Assembly: GCA_910585905.1 (NCBI GenBank)
Contig: CAJUID010000002.1
Span: 124,001-188,000, forward strand
Reading direction: 5' to 3'
Length of the DNA stretch: 64,000 bases
Source: an uncultured Lachnospiraceae bacterium
Lineage (GTDB): Bacteria > Bacillota > Clostridia > Lachnospirales > Lachnospiraceae
Of this stretch, positions 9,106 through 18,613 are shown piece after piece (the first letter of the stretch is position 1; the number at the start of each line of letters is the position of its first letter). A program made the translations under genes and the position numbers. The notes under the pieces are model-generated. The model ran no database searches. It had not been told where the DNA came from and saw only the letters and a program-made list of their open reading frames with translations.

Positions 9106-10116
9106 TTATTTAGAATATTTTATGTTCTGTCCTTCTTCCTTTTTGTTCTGGGTATCCATATTTTTATGCATGTCCTTCTTATGCTGGTTCAAGGCTTCTT
9201 CTTTTAGGATATAAATGGGACGGTGCTTTGCCTCCAGATATGTTTTTGACAGATATGCCCCAATAATGCCAATGCAGAACAATTGAACCCCACTGACTAG
9301 AAAGATAATACAGGCCAGAGAAGTCCAACCAGCTACTGGGTCTCCAAAAATCATAGTTCTGGCAGCGATAAATACTGTCATAAAAAATGCGACGATACAA
9401 AAAAGAATACCCATAACAGACGCAAGGGAAAGCGGAACAACAGAAAAGCCTAAAATTCCTTCAAGGGAATAGGCAGCCAGTTTCGCAAGGGACCATTTCG
9501 TTTCACCGGCACAGCGTTCCGTATTGTGAAATTCCAGCCATACCGTACGGAACCCGACCCACTGGAATATACCTTTTGAAAAACGATTATACTCGTGCAT
9601 TTCTAACACAGCCTTGACCATGCTTTTTTTCATCATGCGGTAATCGCGTGCGCCGTTTACTATTTCTGTATTAGAAATTTTGTTGATAAATTTATAGAAA
9701 CAATCAGATAAAAAAGAGCGTATTTTGGGCTCACCTTCCCGATCAGAACGGCGGGTTGCTACGCAATCACAATCCTCATCCTGAATCATTTGATACATTT
9801 TAGGCAATAGTTCTACTGGGTCTTGTAAATCCACGTCCATCACCGCCACATAATCCCCAGTGGCGTTTGAGAGCCCGGCATAGAGCGCTGCCTCCTTGCC
9901 GAAATTTCTAGAAAAAGATAGATAGCTGCAGCGACGATCCTGTTTGGCTAGCTCTCTTACAGCAGTGAGCGTTCCGTCAGAAGAACCGTCATCCACAAAA
10001 ATTAATTCGAATATTACTTCTTTCATAGAATCCATTATCGGTTTTATTGCATCATAATAAACCGGTATCGCTTCCTGCTCGTTAAAGCAAGGAACTATAA
10101 CTGAAATTTTATCCAT
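9106..10116 (-). CDS. GT2 glycosyltransferase, CsbB/GtrB-type (polyprenyl-phosphate sugar synthase)
   Basis: Protein of 336 residues with an N-terminal GT2 catalytic domain (SVIVPCFNEQEAIP, FVDDGSSDGT, VMDVDLQDP with the metal-binding Asp residues) and two C-terminal transmembrane helices (about residues 230-290). This is the CsbB/GtrB/DPM1-like architecture that charges undecaprenyl phosphate with one sugar on the inner membrane face. The lipid-linked sugar is then flipped and used by a GT-C enzyme; YfhO lies about 110 bp downstream on the same strand. The C-terminus is long and very charged (KKDMHKNMDTQNKKEE). The sugar is unknown. Confidence 0.87.
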   Translation of the reverse strand: MDKISVIVPCFNEQEAIPVYYDAIKPIMDSMKEVIFELIFVDDGSSDGTLTAVRELAKQDRRCSYLSFSRNFGKEAALYAGLSNATGDYVAVMDVDLQDPVELLPKMYQMIQDEDCDCVATRRSDREGEPKIRSFLSDCFYKFINKISNTEIVNGARDYRMMKKSMVKAVLEMHEYNRFSKGIFQWVGFRTVWLEFHNTERCAGETKWSLAKLAAYSLEGILGFSVVPLSLASVMGILFCIVAFFMTVFIAARTMIFGDPVAGWTSLACIIFLVSGVQLFCIGIIGAYLSKTYLEAKHRPIYILKEEALNQHKKDMHKNMDTQNKKEEGQNIKYSK

Positions 10117-10186
10117 ATTTCCTCAAACTCCTCTAACAATAATACTTTGAAAGACCGTTATCTACGGTCAGTTTTTGTTAAAATTG

Positions 10187-10212
10187 TAAAAAAGAGCGGC
10201 TTCCCCTAAGCC
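10187..10212 (-). terminator. Terminator after the module A kinase gene
   Basis: On the minus strand GGCTT-AGGGG-AAGCC is followed by GCTCTTTTTT. It lies between the kinase stop codon and the glycosyltransferase start, so it separates the two operons. A second small hairpin, GACCGT-TATCT-ACGGTC, lies at 10154-10170. Confidence 0.6.
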
Positions 10213-10280
10213 AGCATCTTCTTTTTGCCGTTCCTTTCCTAATTTTGGTATAATAAGCTATATTATGTTCCTTTTTGTAT

Positions 10281-10364
10281 AAAAAGTCAATACTTTGATA
10301 TATTTCCAATACGTTCCATTTGTCTAAAAAGTCAATACTTCGATATATTTCCAATACGTTCCAT
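10281..10364. repeat. Two copies of a 39-bp direct repeat, period 45 bp
   Basis: The units at 10281-10319 and 10326-10364 are identical except for one base (ACTTTGATA versus ACTTCGATA). They lie in the 3' region of module A just after the kinase gene. There are only two units and no further array, so this is not CRISPR. It may be a protein-binding site or a recent local duplication. Confidence 0.8.
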
Positions 10365-10379
10365 AAAAGGCGTGTCTTT

Positions 10380-11624
10380 CTATTTAACTTTCCGGAAAAC
10401 CGTAGTTATGCACATAAAATCCTCCCATATTTCAGCGAATATTTCGCCATCCATTTTTAACATCAGCTGACGGCAGATATATAGCCCAAGCCCGCTGCCG
10501 TTACTGCTTTCGGCATTTGAGCCCCGCCAAAAGCTTTCAAAAATGTGGGGGAGCTCCGTATCTGGTAAGCTACAACCGCTGTTTTTTATGCATATAAGCT
10601 TGCAGTCATCTTCTTCTGAAAACACAAGTTCAATGTGATGTCCATCACCATATTTTATTGCATTTTCAATGATATTCTGAATGGTCTCAACTGCTCTGTC
10701 CAGATCGCCTTTTAGAAGGCAGTTAGAATATTTTCCGACAATAAATCGAGTTTTTATTAGTTTGAGTTTTTCTGTATAATATTGGGTGATTTTCTTTACA
10801 AGCTCTGAGAGATAAAATTCTCCTTGCATTACTTCGAGCTGTAAAAATTCTTCATTGGAAGCTTTTATAATTTGTGAGACAAATTCTTCAATTTCATCGG
10901 CTTTTGTATTTATATTTTCTGCAATCTGAACCTGCTGGCCTGTTTCTGTATAAAGTCCTTTTGACAGTGCCTTGGAGTACAATTTAATTGCAGAGAGAGG
11001 AGTTTTAATATCATGGGAAATGGAAAGAATCAACCTCTTTTTTTCACGCTGAAGGTTTTGTTCGCGCGTCCTTTGTTGTTCCATATTTTCTCGAAGAAGA
11101 TCTATCCCCCAGATAAATTTTCCAAAGAAACGAAGTTTCTGTTCTTTTACTGGCACGGTAAGGTTGCCTTTTGACAATTCATATGGAATATCGCATAATG
11201 TATTAAATGGTTTTAAAATAAATCTGTATAAATATAGCATTACAACTAAAATGAATAATGACATTGCTAGTAATATACTGTTTACGGTAATCAGGATATT
11301 TTTATAATCTAATTCTGAAAAGTAATGATAATCTAGGCGATATAACGTATTATCAACCTGCCGAAAAAGGGAATCGCCATTACTTTCAAAAAAATGGCTA
11401 TCCCCTTTCTTGTATCGGACGACTTGGCTGATATAGGTGTAGTTGGATAAATCTAGATTTTCCAAACCGTCTTCCTGAAGTTCATTTATAATTCTTCTGG
11501 CCTCCACCCGGTAGGGCCTTCCTTTTTGGTCATTTTTTAATGCGGCCAGAAATAAATTTGCACAGGCAAAAGCTGTGATTAGCAGCACAATCGTCATAGT
11601 ATAAATTTTACTGAAATTTTTCAT
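10380..11624 (-). CDS. Sensor histidine kinase of ABC module A
   Basis: Membrane kinase of 414 residues: TM1 (about 9-28), an extracytoplasmic region of about 80 residues, TM2 (about 111-134), a HAMP-like linker, a HisKA box SISHDIKTPL with His near 204, and an ATPase domain with NIIENAIKYGDG and GSGLGLYICRQ. It autophosphorylates and should phosphorylate the regulator encoded just upstream. The start codon overlaps the regulator's stop by 4 bp, showing translational coupling. The gene is last in the minus-strand order permease, ATPase, regulator, kinase, which points to sensing of an envelope-active peptide. The ligand is unknown. Confidence 0.87.
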   Translation of the reverse strand: MKNFSKIYTMTIVLLITAFACANLFLAALKNDQKGRPYRVEARRIINELQEDGLENLDLSNYTYISQVVRYKKGDSHFFESNGDSLFRQVDNTLYRLDYHYFSELDYKNILITVNSILLAMSLFILVVMLYLYRFILKPFNTLCDIPYELSKGNLTVPVKEQKLRFFGKFIWGIDLLRENMEQQRTREQNLQREKKRLILSISHDIKTPLSAIKLYSKALSKGLYTETGQQVQIAENINTKADEIEEFVSQIIKASNEEFLQLEVMQGEFYLSELVKKITQYYTEKLKLIKTRFIVGKYSNCLLKGDLDRAVETIQNIIENAIKYGDGHHIELVFSEEDDCKLICIKNSGCSLPDTELPHIFESFWRGSNAESSNGSGLGLYICRQLMLKMDGEIFAEIWEDFMCITTVFRKVK

Positions 11625-12283
11625 ACAAACCGGTACCCCGTTCCCCAGACTGTCAAAATTCGTTTTGGATTTCCTGGGTCTTCCTCAATTTTTTGCCGAA
11701 GCCATTTGACATGCACGGTCAGGGTTTGAGGTTCAGAAAAGCTGTCGACTCCCCAGACCTGGTTAAAAATATATTCTTTGTTTAAAACTTTCCCTTTATT
11801 TTCAATAAACAACAATAAAAGGTCAAATTCTTTTGCTGTTAGTTCTAGCTGTTTTTGGCCTTTGTACGCAACACGGTCTATTTTATTTAATTTTAGATTT
11901 CCGTCACATACTTCATCAAGAGAATATTTGCGCTTAAAAATTCCATTGATTTTTGCAAGCAACAGGTCAATATCATAAGGTTTTTCGATATAATCATCTG
12001 CTCCTAAAATCAAACCATTTAGTTTATCATCTTTTGCTGTCTTTGCACTGACAATAAGAATTGGTGTATTATTTTTTTCCCTGATTTTTTTGCAGACTGC
12101 AAAACCATCTATGCCTGCCAACATAATATCAAGAATAATAAGCTTTGCGCCGTACTGTTCATACAGCTTTAAAGCTTTTTCGCCAGTCTCTGCGATTGTG
12201 GTGCTGTAACCTGCTGCACGAAGAAAATTGCGCAGCAGGCATGCAAGCTCACTATTATCTTCTACAATTAGAATGTCTGTCAT
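11621..12283 (-). CDS. OmpR/PhoB-type response regulator of module A
   Basis: Protein of 220 residues: a receiver domain (ILIVEDN, phospho-acceptor Asp in LIILDIMLAG, the Lys of IEKPYD) and a C-terminal winged helix (EFDLLLLFIENKGKVLNKEY, LTVHVKWLRQKIEE). It acts as a transcription factor partnered with the overlapping kinase. It starts 4 bp after the ABC ATPase gene, so the four genes form one operon. A TTAAG-N6-TTAAT direct repeat before the permease, shared with module B, is its likely binding site. Confidence 0.9.
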   Translation of the reverse strand: MTDILIVEDNSELACLLRNFLRAAGYSTTIAETGEKALKLYEQYGAKLIILDIMLAGIDGFAVCKKIREKNNTPILIVSAKTAKDDKLNGLILGADDYIEKPYDIDLLLAKINGIFKRKYSLDEVCDGNLKLNKIDRVAYKGQKQLELTAKEFDLLLLFIENKGKVLNKEYIFNQVWGVDSFSEPQTLTVHVKWLRQKIEEDPGNPKRILTVWGTGYRFV

Positions 12284-12287
12284 GTCG

Positions 12288-13055
12288 TTACCATCCCATC
12301 TCCATCAACCAGTTATTTAGGGAGCGTTCCCGCTCGCGAAGCCCCGTTTCAGAAGTATATTTGTCTAAAGTATACTCCCCTTCGATATTTCCATCAACTA
12401 GGTAAAGGATTCTGGTACATTTTGCCGCAACCTTCACATCATGTGTGACCAGCATAATGGCTGTGCCTTCGTTGTTTATCTTTGTCAGTTCATCCATTAC
12501 TTCATCCGAGGTGGCACGGTTTAGGGCCCCCGTAGGTTCATCGGCAAATATCATGGAAGGTCTGTTTATCATACTTCGACAAATACATGCCCTTTGGAGC
12601 TGGCCGCCGGAGACTTCGTTGATATCATTATCTGCAATATCAATAATTCCTAATTTTCTCATGAGATCCTGCCCGGATTGGATTTTTTCTTTCCGGCTTG
12701 CGGTATTCTTTTTTGATTGACAGGCAGGGAGTATAATATTATCCAGCACAGTTAAATTTTTCAGCATATACATTTGCTGAAAGATAAATCCCATTTCATC
12801 AAGGCGCAGCCCGGCAAGCTCCTTTTGGGAAAGCAATGTAATATTTTTTCCACAGAAGGATACTTCCCCTGCAGTAATATTGTCCATACCAGAAACAGAA
12901 TATAACAGCGTTGACTTACCAGAACCGGATGATCCCATAACAGCAACCATTTCACCGTCTGCAATGGTAAAGTTTACATTTCTCAGAACATTGTTCTGAC
13001 GTTTATTTACAACATATGTTTTGCATAAATCTTTTACTTCTAATATTTTTTTCAT
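12288..13055 (-). CDS. ABC transporter ATP-binding protein of module A (MacB/BceA type)
   Basis: ATPase of about 255 residues with Walker A GSSGSGKST, Q-loop FIFQQMYML, signature VSGGQLQRACI and Walker B MIFADEPTGA. This is the LolD/MacB/BceA subgroup, which works with FtsX-type permeases as a mechanotransmitter and not as a classical importer. A C-terminal extension ending in NNWLMEMGW recurs in module B, whose ATPase ends in NAWLSSMKW. The ATG at 13055 is used; a GTG two codons upstream is the alternative. It sits between the permease (26-bp gap) and the regulator. Confidence 0.88.
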   Translation of the reverse strand: MKKILEVKDLCKTYVVNKRQNNVLRNVNFTIADGEMVAVMGSSGSGKSTLLYSVSGMDNITAGEVSFCGKNITLLSQKELAGLRLDEMGFIFQQMYMLKNLTVLDNIILPACQSKKNTASRKEKIQSGQDLMRKLGIIDIADNDINEVSGGQLQRACICRSMINRPSMIFADEPTGALNRATSDEVMDELTKINNEGTAIMLVTHDVKVAAKCTRILYLVDGNIEGEYTLDKYTSETGLRERERSLNNWLMEMGW

Positions 13056-13081
13056 GGGCACATTCTCACTTTCTAATTACA

Positions 13082-15433
13082 TTATTCAATGTTAGACGTT
13101 TCTGCTGCAGAAATCTTGCAAATACGCAATGCTGCGAGCATACTGGCAAAAACTGTTACTGCCAGCATAATTGATGGATATAGCACATAAACTTCAAGGG
13201 GAACAACTGCAAATTTAATATTTTTTGCCCCCATAATTTTAAAAATTGGGGTAACGGATAATTCCGAAAGCGGTGTGGAAAAAAGAACTGCAATTAGTGT
13301 TGACAATAGAAGGACAATTCCAATTCGAAGCATCTGCCATATAACTAAAGAGGAATTTCGAAATCCAATTGCCTTCAGCATTGCAATTTCTCCCTTTTCT
13401 TTTGTGATAAAGCTTTTTACCATCAGTACCGTGACAAGAATATTAATGCAAAGTACGACAATTAAGATTAACTTTTTAATATCCTGTAATACACTGCCTG
13501 CTATATTTCCAATCATGGAATTTACATAGCCTCCTGCCGTGTAAACCCGTCCATTTGGCAATAATTCTTTTAGCATCCCTTTGCGCCTGTCCATTTCCTC
13601 GTAATCTGGCTGATCATGATAAGTGACTTGTACCCCGAAGCCGCCGGATGCGTACCGATAGTCTAGTGGTTCGTCTGGATGAAAACGGATACCCTCACCC
13701 ATATTGTTCATACTTTGGTAGATTGCGGTAACGATATATTCTTTTGTCGTTTCTCCGTTCTTAATAGAGACAAGATCACCAATATCTGCGCCGATTGTAT
13801 CAGCAATAAAGTAAGTGAGGGCTACTTCATCCTTGTTTTGTGGAGCAGAGCCATCTAGGTATTGGTATTTGTCTGGGGTGATATCCCCAGTGCCTTGGAA
13901 CGCAAGGGACGACGTTGTTTTATCCTGATAAGAAATATGCATAGTAAACATGATTTCTTGAAAAACATCTGCTTCAATGCCTTTTTCATTAAAATATGTC
14001 CTGATCTTTTGAAGCCTAGTGTTTACAATATCCTTATTATTGTTGTTGAAATTAAATATTTGTTCCTCACCGACCACGTGGTCGCATTTTGCCATATTAA
14101 ACCAGGTAAGTAACTCGTCAGACCGAAGTGTATTGATGGTATTAATCGGAATAATAATCAGTAATATTCCCAGAGTAAAGATTAAAATCATGGTCATATA
14201 TCTTTTTATTCCGCTTAAAATATCATTAAATGCCATAAATGGGACAGGAGCTACCCTTGATTTGCTGAGATGCAAAATTCCCTTTCGGTGATAGCGCTCG
14301 CCGTTTTCTCCGTTTCGGATGGCATCAATCGGGGAAAACTTTTTTACCTTACGAGTGCAGAAGTAGCAGAATAGCACAATAAATACCACAACTGCAATAG
14401 CACAGATGATATTTAAAAAGTAATTTCCCTCATTTGGTATTATAATATTTTGTGAGCAATTAAGTATCATCATTTTGCCAAAAGGATAGCTGAGGATTAG
14501 GCCAATTACACCGCCTACTGTAGCAATTGAAAAATACTTTGTAATGTATAGCCCACGAATTTTTTGGTTTTTAATTCCGATTGCTTTCATAACGCCGATT
14601 TCTCGAAATTCTTCGTTCATGGTAAAATGAATAGTAAAGCGAAGGATTACCATGGAAATTAAAATAAGACAAATACTGACAATTAACATCACCGCAGATA
14701 CAATCATATCTACAATACGGGTGTTTTTAATTCCATTATAATCTGCATGAAATACTGTATTTAATTTTAATTTATTAAATTTTTCCAGGAAATCACTGTC
14801 ATCATAAATGGCAATTGAGTAGAAAGGGGTTTTCTTTACTGCATAAAAATAGTTATAATCATTCTGGCTTATCATAAACCTTGTCATTCCCATCATTGCA
14901 GAACCATACATGGCATCCTTAGTATTTCCTTTGAGAGTAAAGGTTTTTGATTTGCCATTTTTATTAATATGAATTGTATCTCCAATCTTAAATTTGTTTT
15001 TGGAGGAGTGGAATATTTCGCTTGTAATATAGATTTCCCCATCATTAATCTTGGTTATTTCTTTGTCATTTTTATCAAATATTTTAGTAGAATTCTTGAG
15101 CTGTGACAGGAAAAGACTGTTATAATATATAAATTTTTTATCATTTATTTTAACATCTTCAGGGAGAATCTGAATTAATTCCTGTGTCGTAGCTTTATAA
15201 TTGTTTTCTTCTGCAAAGTTTTGGAATCTCTTGTTCTCTTTCTGGCCAGATATTGCAAACCAGTAGTCCGGGACTCCTGCCTTTTCAAAAAAATTGTCCA
15301 GTGCTGTAACAACTGATACCATGTTGTTTGCGCTGCTTGCGATAAATGTTGCTGCAAGGATAATGAAAATAAGAAGAATAAGGTTCATTGTCCTTTTTCT
15401 TTTTAAGTCTTTTCTAAGGATTCGCAGATACAT
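13082..15433 (-). CDS. FtsX-like ABC permease of module A
   Basis: Protein of about 783 residues: a first TM after the basic start MYLRILRKDLKRKRT, a large extracytoplasmic domain (about 50-240), an FtsX core of three helices, a central TM, a second outer domain, and a second FtsX core at the C-terminus (IAMLKAIGFRNSSLVIWQML). Duplicated cores fit envelope-stress or peptide-detoxification transporters. AAAGGAG precedes the ATG at 15433; an upstream ATG at 15484 lacks a site. It is first in its operon, and a regulator box lies just upstream. Low-complexity Lys- and Asn-rich stretches are seen, but nothing is truncated. Confidence 0.85.
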   Translation of the reverse strand: MYLRILRKDLKRKRTMNLILLIFIILAATFIASSANNMVSVVTALDNFFEKAGVPDYWFAISGQKENKRFQNFAEENNYKATTQELIQILPEDVKINDKKFIYYNSLFLSQLKNSTKIFDKNDKEITKINDGEIYITSEIFHSSKNKFKIGDTIHINKNGKSKTFTLKGNTKDAMYGSAMMGMTRFMISQNDYNYFYAVKKTPFYSIAIYDDSDFLEKFNKLKLNTVFHADYNGIKNTRIVDMIVSAVMLIVSICLILISMVILRFTIHFTMNEEFREIGVMKAIGIKNQKIRGLYITKYFSIATVGGVIGLILSYPFGKMMILNCSQNIIIPNEGNYFLNIICAIAVVVFIVLFCYFCTRKVKKFSPIDAIRNGENGERYHRKGILHLSKSRVAPVPFMAFNDILSGIKRYMTMILIFTLGILLIIIPINTINTLRSDELLTWFNMAKCDHVVGEEQIFNFNNNNKDIVNTRLQKIRTYFNEKGIEADVFQEIMFTMHISYQDKTTSSLAFQGTGDITPDKYQYLDGSAPQNKDEVALTYFIADTIGADIGDLVSIKNGETTKEYIVTAIYQSMNNMGEGIRFHPDEPLDYRYASGGFGVQVTYHDQPDYEEMDRRKGMLKELLPNGRVYTAGGYVNSMIGNIAGSVLQDIKKLILIVVLCINILVTVLMVKSFITKEKGEIAMLKAIGFRNSSLVIWQMLRIGIVLLLSTLIAVLFSTPLSELSVTPIFKIMGAKNIKFAVVPLEVYVLYPSIMLAVTVFASMLAALRICKISAAETSNIE

Positions 15434-15458
15434 ATTTTGTGCTCCTTTCTGTGCTATG

Positions 15459-15502
15459 ATTATAGACTGAATATAACATGTCAATTATTAAATAATCCTT
15501 AA
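15459..15502 (-). promoter_or_regulatory. Response-regulator box and -10 element of the module A permease promoter
   Basis: On the minus strand TTAAGGATTATTTAATA (15502-15486) contains the direct repeat TTAAG-N6-TTAAT with 11-bp period, typical of OmpR-family sites. Exactly 21 bp downstream is TATAAT (15464-15459). The ABC operon of module B has the same motif at the same distance. Confidence 0.7.
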
Positions 15503-15715
15503 ATATGAGTAGTAGTTATAAAATGGTACTATTTAAGTCAAATTCCACGAAATAATCATCCTCTTACGTGCAAGCACGTCAAGTCTGGATATTTCCTGAA
15601 TTTAGGCGAGAGTAGTAATATTAATCCACAACATATAAATGTAGTTGTCTCAGCAGGCGGGAGATGTTATAATTATTACGGGAGCAGTTATAATTTGGAA
15701 GTGGGAGGGACCGCA

Positions 15716-17449
15716 ATGAAAGAGAGAAAGATATGGAGAAATGGTATAAAGATAGCCTGGTTATTATTTAATGTGATCAGTATTCTAATCTGGTTGCCAA
15801 GCCTGGATAGGTTATTTACTCAGGATCACGTATTAACTTCAAGATATATTTCTCTGGATGATGGCTGGGACATTGTAATTAACGATAGTTCTTATCAGGA
15901 TGTTTCGTTAGATGATTTTCGTTTTGAGGCGGTAAATATAGGTGACACCATTACAATGAAGAGAAAACTTCCAGATAATTGGGAGATTACCCAGGGAACG
16001 CTGCGTTTTCATATCAGGCATTCCGCGGTCAGGGTATATATTGACAGCCAACGGGTATATGATTATGGTTATGAGAGAATATCGGAGAATAAAACAGTCG
16101 GCAGTGGGCTTCAGTTTATTAATTTTCCAGACGAATATAAGGGAAAGGATTTAAGGATTGATTTTGACCTGGCAGAAGATAATGCATTTACAAAATTGGA
16201 TTCAGTCCGTATCTATGGGTGGGAAAATGCGTATCGTTCCTTGCTGACAGAAAACAGGATTCCCCTTCTTTTTGGATGTTTTTTGGTGATATTTGGCTTT
16301 TCTACAATGTTGATTACAGCATTTGCCTTACTTTTTTCAATGAAATATGTGAGAATTCTGTGCATATCTGCGTTTTGTATGTGTATGGGATTATGGACGC
16401 TGTGTTACTATAATGTCATTTTAATGTTTGCTATTCCGCTATATTCAGTATCTCTATTAGAGTATGTGGCACTATATTTGAGCCCGGTTCCTCTGATTAT
16501 TTATATGTACGACAATGTTAAAAATACAAAAAATAAGATATTAAAATATATTTACTGGGTGCTATTCATGGTTCAAATTCTATTTAATATAACTGTAATG
16601 GCATTGCATGCAAAGGACATTGTTCATTTCGCAGCAGTTCTAAAATATTTTCAGGTGCTTATTGTGTGTCATCTTGCTTATTTTATCATTATTGATGTGA
16701 TTAATTTGAAATCCAGCCATTTGATGAACCGGATGTATTTGATTGGACTGCTGGTTGTTGCCGGATGTACAGGGTATGATTTGTTTACTTATTATGAACA
16801 GCGTTATTATGCCAAATCAGTTGCTTCTATTAGAGGGCTGTCCGCAGTTGGGATGATGGTTTTTGTGTTTATCCTTATTATTTCATTTTATATGAACTTG
16901 GCATACCGGATGATGGAAGAGGCTGAGCGGAATTCTCTGTTAAAGAGTGCCTACACGGATGAGCTGACTAAGCTGCACAACAGGCGTTACTGTTCCGAGC
17001 ATATGGAGCAGATTAACCGAGATAAAACAAAAGATTACACAGTAGTCTGTTTTGATTTAAATAACCTAAAGGTAATTAATGATACATATGGCCATGCAAA
17101 AGGGGATCTTCTCATTAAAAGTGCTGCGGATGTGATTGGAGAAACATTTGAAAAGCATGGATTCGTGGGAAGAATGGGCGGGGACGAGTTTATTGCGGTT
17201 CTGCTTACCTCTGCCAAAAAGGAAATTGAAGCATGGATGGAACAATTTCAGGAAAATATAGCAAAGAAAAACCGGGAAGTGAAAGATTTGAATATGTCTA
17301 TCTCTTATGGTTATGCACTAAGTGATGAGCTTCCAGAGAAGGATATTGAAAAAGTATATCAGCAGGCAGATGACCGCATGTATGAGTATAAGAAACAGTA
17401 TAAATTGCGGACTGGTGCAGAGAGGGGAGTGGCGCCAAAGGGCATATAA
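15716..17449 (+). CDS. Membrane-bound GGDEF diguanylate cyclase with 7TM (DISM-like) sensor
   Basis: Protein of 577 residues. After an N-terminal signal anchor comes an extracytoplasmic beta-rich domain (about 35-175, galactose-binding-like, as in 7TMR-DISM proteins), then seven helices (about 178-395), then a GGDEF domain whose MGGDEF signature sits near residue 487. It should make c-di-GMP in response to an outer ligand. No RxxD inhibitory site is seen at the usual place before GGDEF, so product inhibition may be absent. GGGAGGG before the ATG at 15716 fixes the start. It stands alone between modules. Confidence 0.87.
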   Translation: MKERKIWRNGIKIAWLLFNVISILIWLPSLDRLFTQDHVLTSRYISLDDGWDIVINDSSYQDVSLDDFRFEAVNIGDTITMKRKLPDNWEITQGTLRFHIRHSAVRVYIDSQRVYDYGYERISENKTVGSGLQFINFPDEYKGKDLRIDFDLAEDNAFTKLDSVRIYGWENAYRSLLTENRIPLLFGCFLVIFGFSTMLITAFALLFSMKYVRILCISAFCMCMGLWTLCYYNVILMFAIPLYSVSLLEYVALYLSPVPLIIYMYDNVKNTKNKILKYIYWVLFMVQILFNITVMALHAKDIVHFAAVLKYFQVLIVCHLAYFIIIDVINLKSSHLMNRMYLIGLLVVAGCTGYDLFTYYEQRYYAKSVASIRGLSAVGMMVFVFILIISFYMNLAYRMMEEAERNSLLKSAYTDELTKLHNRRYCSEHMEQINRDKTKDYTVVCFDLNNLKVINDTYGHAKGDLLIKSAADVIGETFEKHGFVGRMGGDEFIAVLLTSAKKEIEAWMEQFQENIAKKNREVKDLNMSISYGYALSDELPEKDIEKVYQQADDRMYEYKKQYKLRTGAERGVAPKGI

Positions 17450-17577
17450 GAGGCAGAAGAATTTAGAGCAATATTATATACTAAGTATCCGGAATAATTA
17501 TTCTACAGGAATATATCAGAAACTTATGTTGATTAAACTATATATTATATAAATAGGATAGAGAGGGTTTAGGACGG

Positions 17578-18201
17578 ATGAAATTATTATACGGGACAGG
17601 GAATCAGGCAAAACTATCCGCTATGGAAGAAAGGATGAAAATACTTGGGATTGAATTAATTGGACTTAAGGATTTAGACTGTGAAATTCCGAGCCCGCCA
17701 GAAACTGGTGATACGCCACGTGAGAATGCCAGGCAGAAAGCAGAGGCATATTACAGAGCCTTTCATATGCCGGTATTTTCTTGCGATTCGGGCCTGTATT
17801 TTGACAATGTCCCAGATGAGGTTCAACCGGGTATACATGTCCGCACAGTCCACGGTAAATGTCTAACGGATGAGGAGATGCTTGCATACTATGCCAGCCT
17901 TGCAAAGGAATATGGTGGTTTGACAGCAAGATATAAGAATGCAATCTGCCTTGTGATGGATGGGGATCATATTTATGAAGCAATGGAGCCTTCCATGGAA
18001 AGTGAGCCGTTTCTTTTAACTGAGAAACCGCATCAGCAGCATATTTTAAAACCAGGATTTCCCCTGGATTGTTTATCAATAGATATAAAGAGTGGAAAAT
18101 ATTACTACGACCTGCCTAATGAAGAATTAAATCAGTTAGCTGTAGAGGATGGTTTTTTAGATTTTTTTCGTAAAATCATGAAAAAGTGGCGTGAAACATG
18201 A
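17578..18201 (+). CDS. RdgB/HAM1-like non-canonical purine NTP pyrophosphatase
   Basis: Protein of 207 residues with family motifs: GTGNQAKLSAM at the start (the TGNxxK substrate loop), NARQKAEAYY, and FSCDSGLYFD with the metal-binding Asp. RdgB/HAM1 proteins cleave ITP, dITP and XTP to monophosphates and so clean the nucleotide pool. The sequence is divergent from classical RdgB in its second half (GFPLDCLSIDIKSG), so another nucleotide substrate is possible. AGGACGG precedes the ATG. The gene is isolated, with about 125 bp before the next one. Confidence 0.8.
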   Translation: MKLLYGTGNQAKLSAMEERMKILGIELIGLKDLDCEIPSPPETGDTPRENARQKAEAYYRAFHMPVFSCDSGLYFDNVPDEVQPGIHVRTVHGKCLTDEEMLAYYASLAKEYGGLTARYKNAICLVMDGDHIYEAMEPSMESEPFLLTEKPHQQHILKPGFPLDCLSIDIKSGKYYYDLPNEELNQLAVEDGFLDFFRKIMKKWRET

Positions 18202-18328
18202 CATACTGTTGTCTTGTTCTAAATAGTATACTGAATATGTTTACGTTGGAAGTAAAATTTAACCAGGTAAAAACGGTTAGATAAAATGGCTGAAATAATA
18301 ATATACAAGATGAAAGGCAGGGAATAGT

Positions 18329-18613
18329 ATGGTTGATTCAAGATGTGGGCTTCACTGCACAGGATGTGAATTTAAGGAATCCTGTGGATGTGGCGGCTGC
18401 ATAGAAACAAACGGGCATCCGTTTCATGGAGAATGTCCGGTTGCAATATGCTGCCAAGATAAGGGATATGTGCATTGCGGGCAATGCCCCGACCTTCCTT
18501 GCGATCTGCTTTCGCAGTATTCGTGCGACCCGGAGCATGGAGATACCCCTCCTGGTGCAAGGATTGAGCAATGCAAACATTGGAGGGCAATAGAAGCCAG
18601 CTCCACTACATAA
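18329..18613 (+). CDS. DUF3795-type cysteine-rich small protein
   Basis: Small protein of 94 residues with twelve Cys, opening with CGLHCTGCEFKESCGCGGC and later CPVAICCQDKGYVHCGQC. This spacing fits the DUF3795 family of presumed metal- or cluster-binding proteins with no established function. No signal peptide is seen. GGCAGGGAA precedes the ATG. The 3' end overlaps the convergent kinase-like gene by 8 bp. The function is unknown. Confidence 0.78.
   Translation: MVDSRCGLHCTGCEFKESCGCGGCIETNGHPFHGECPVAICCQDKGYVHCGQCPDLPCDLLSQYSCDPEHGDTPPGARIEQCKHWRAIEASSTT

Noticed and set aside
10281..10364. Possible CRISPR array
   Set aside because: Only two repeat units with a 6-bp spacer and no cas genes nearby.
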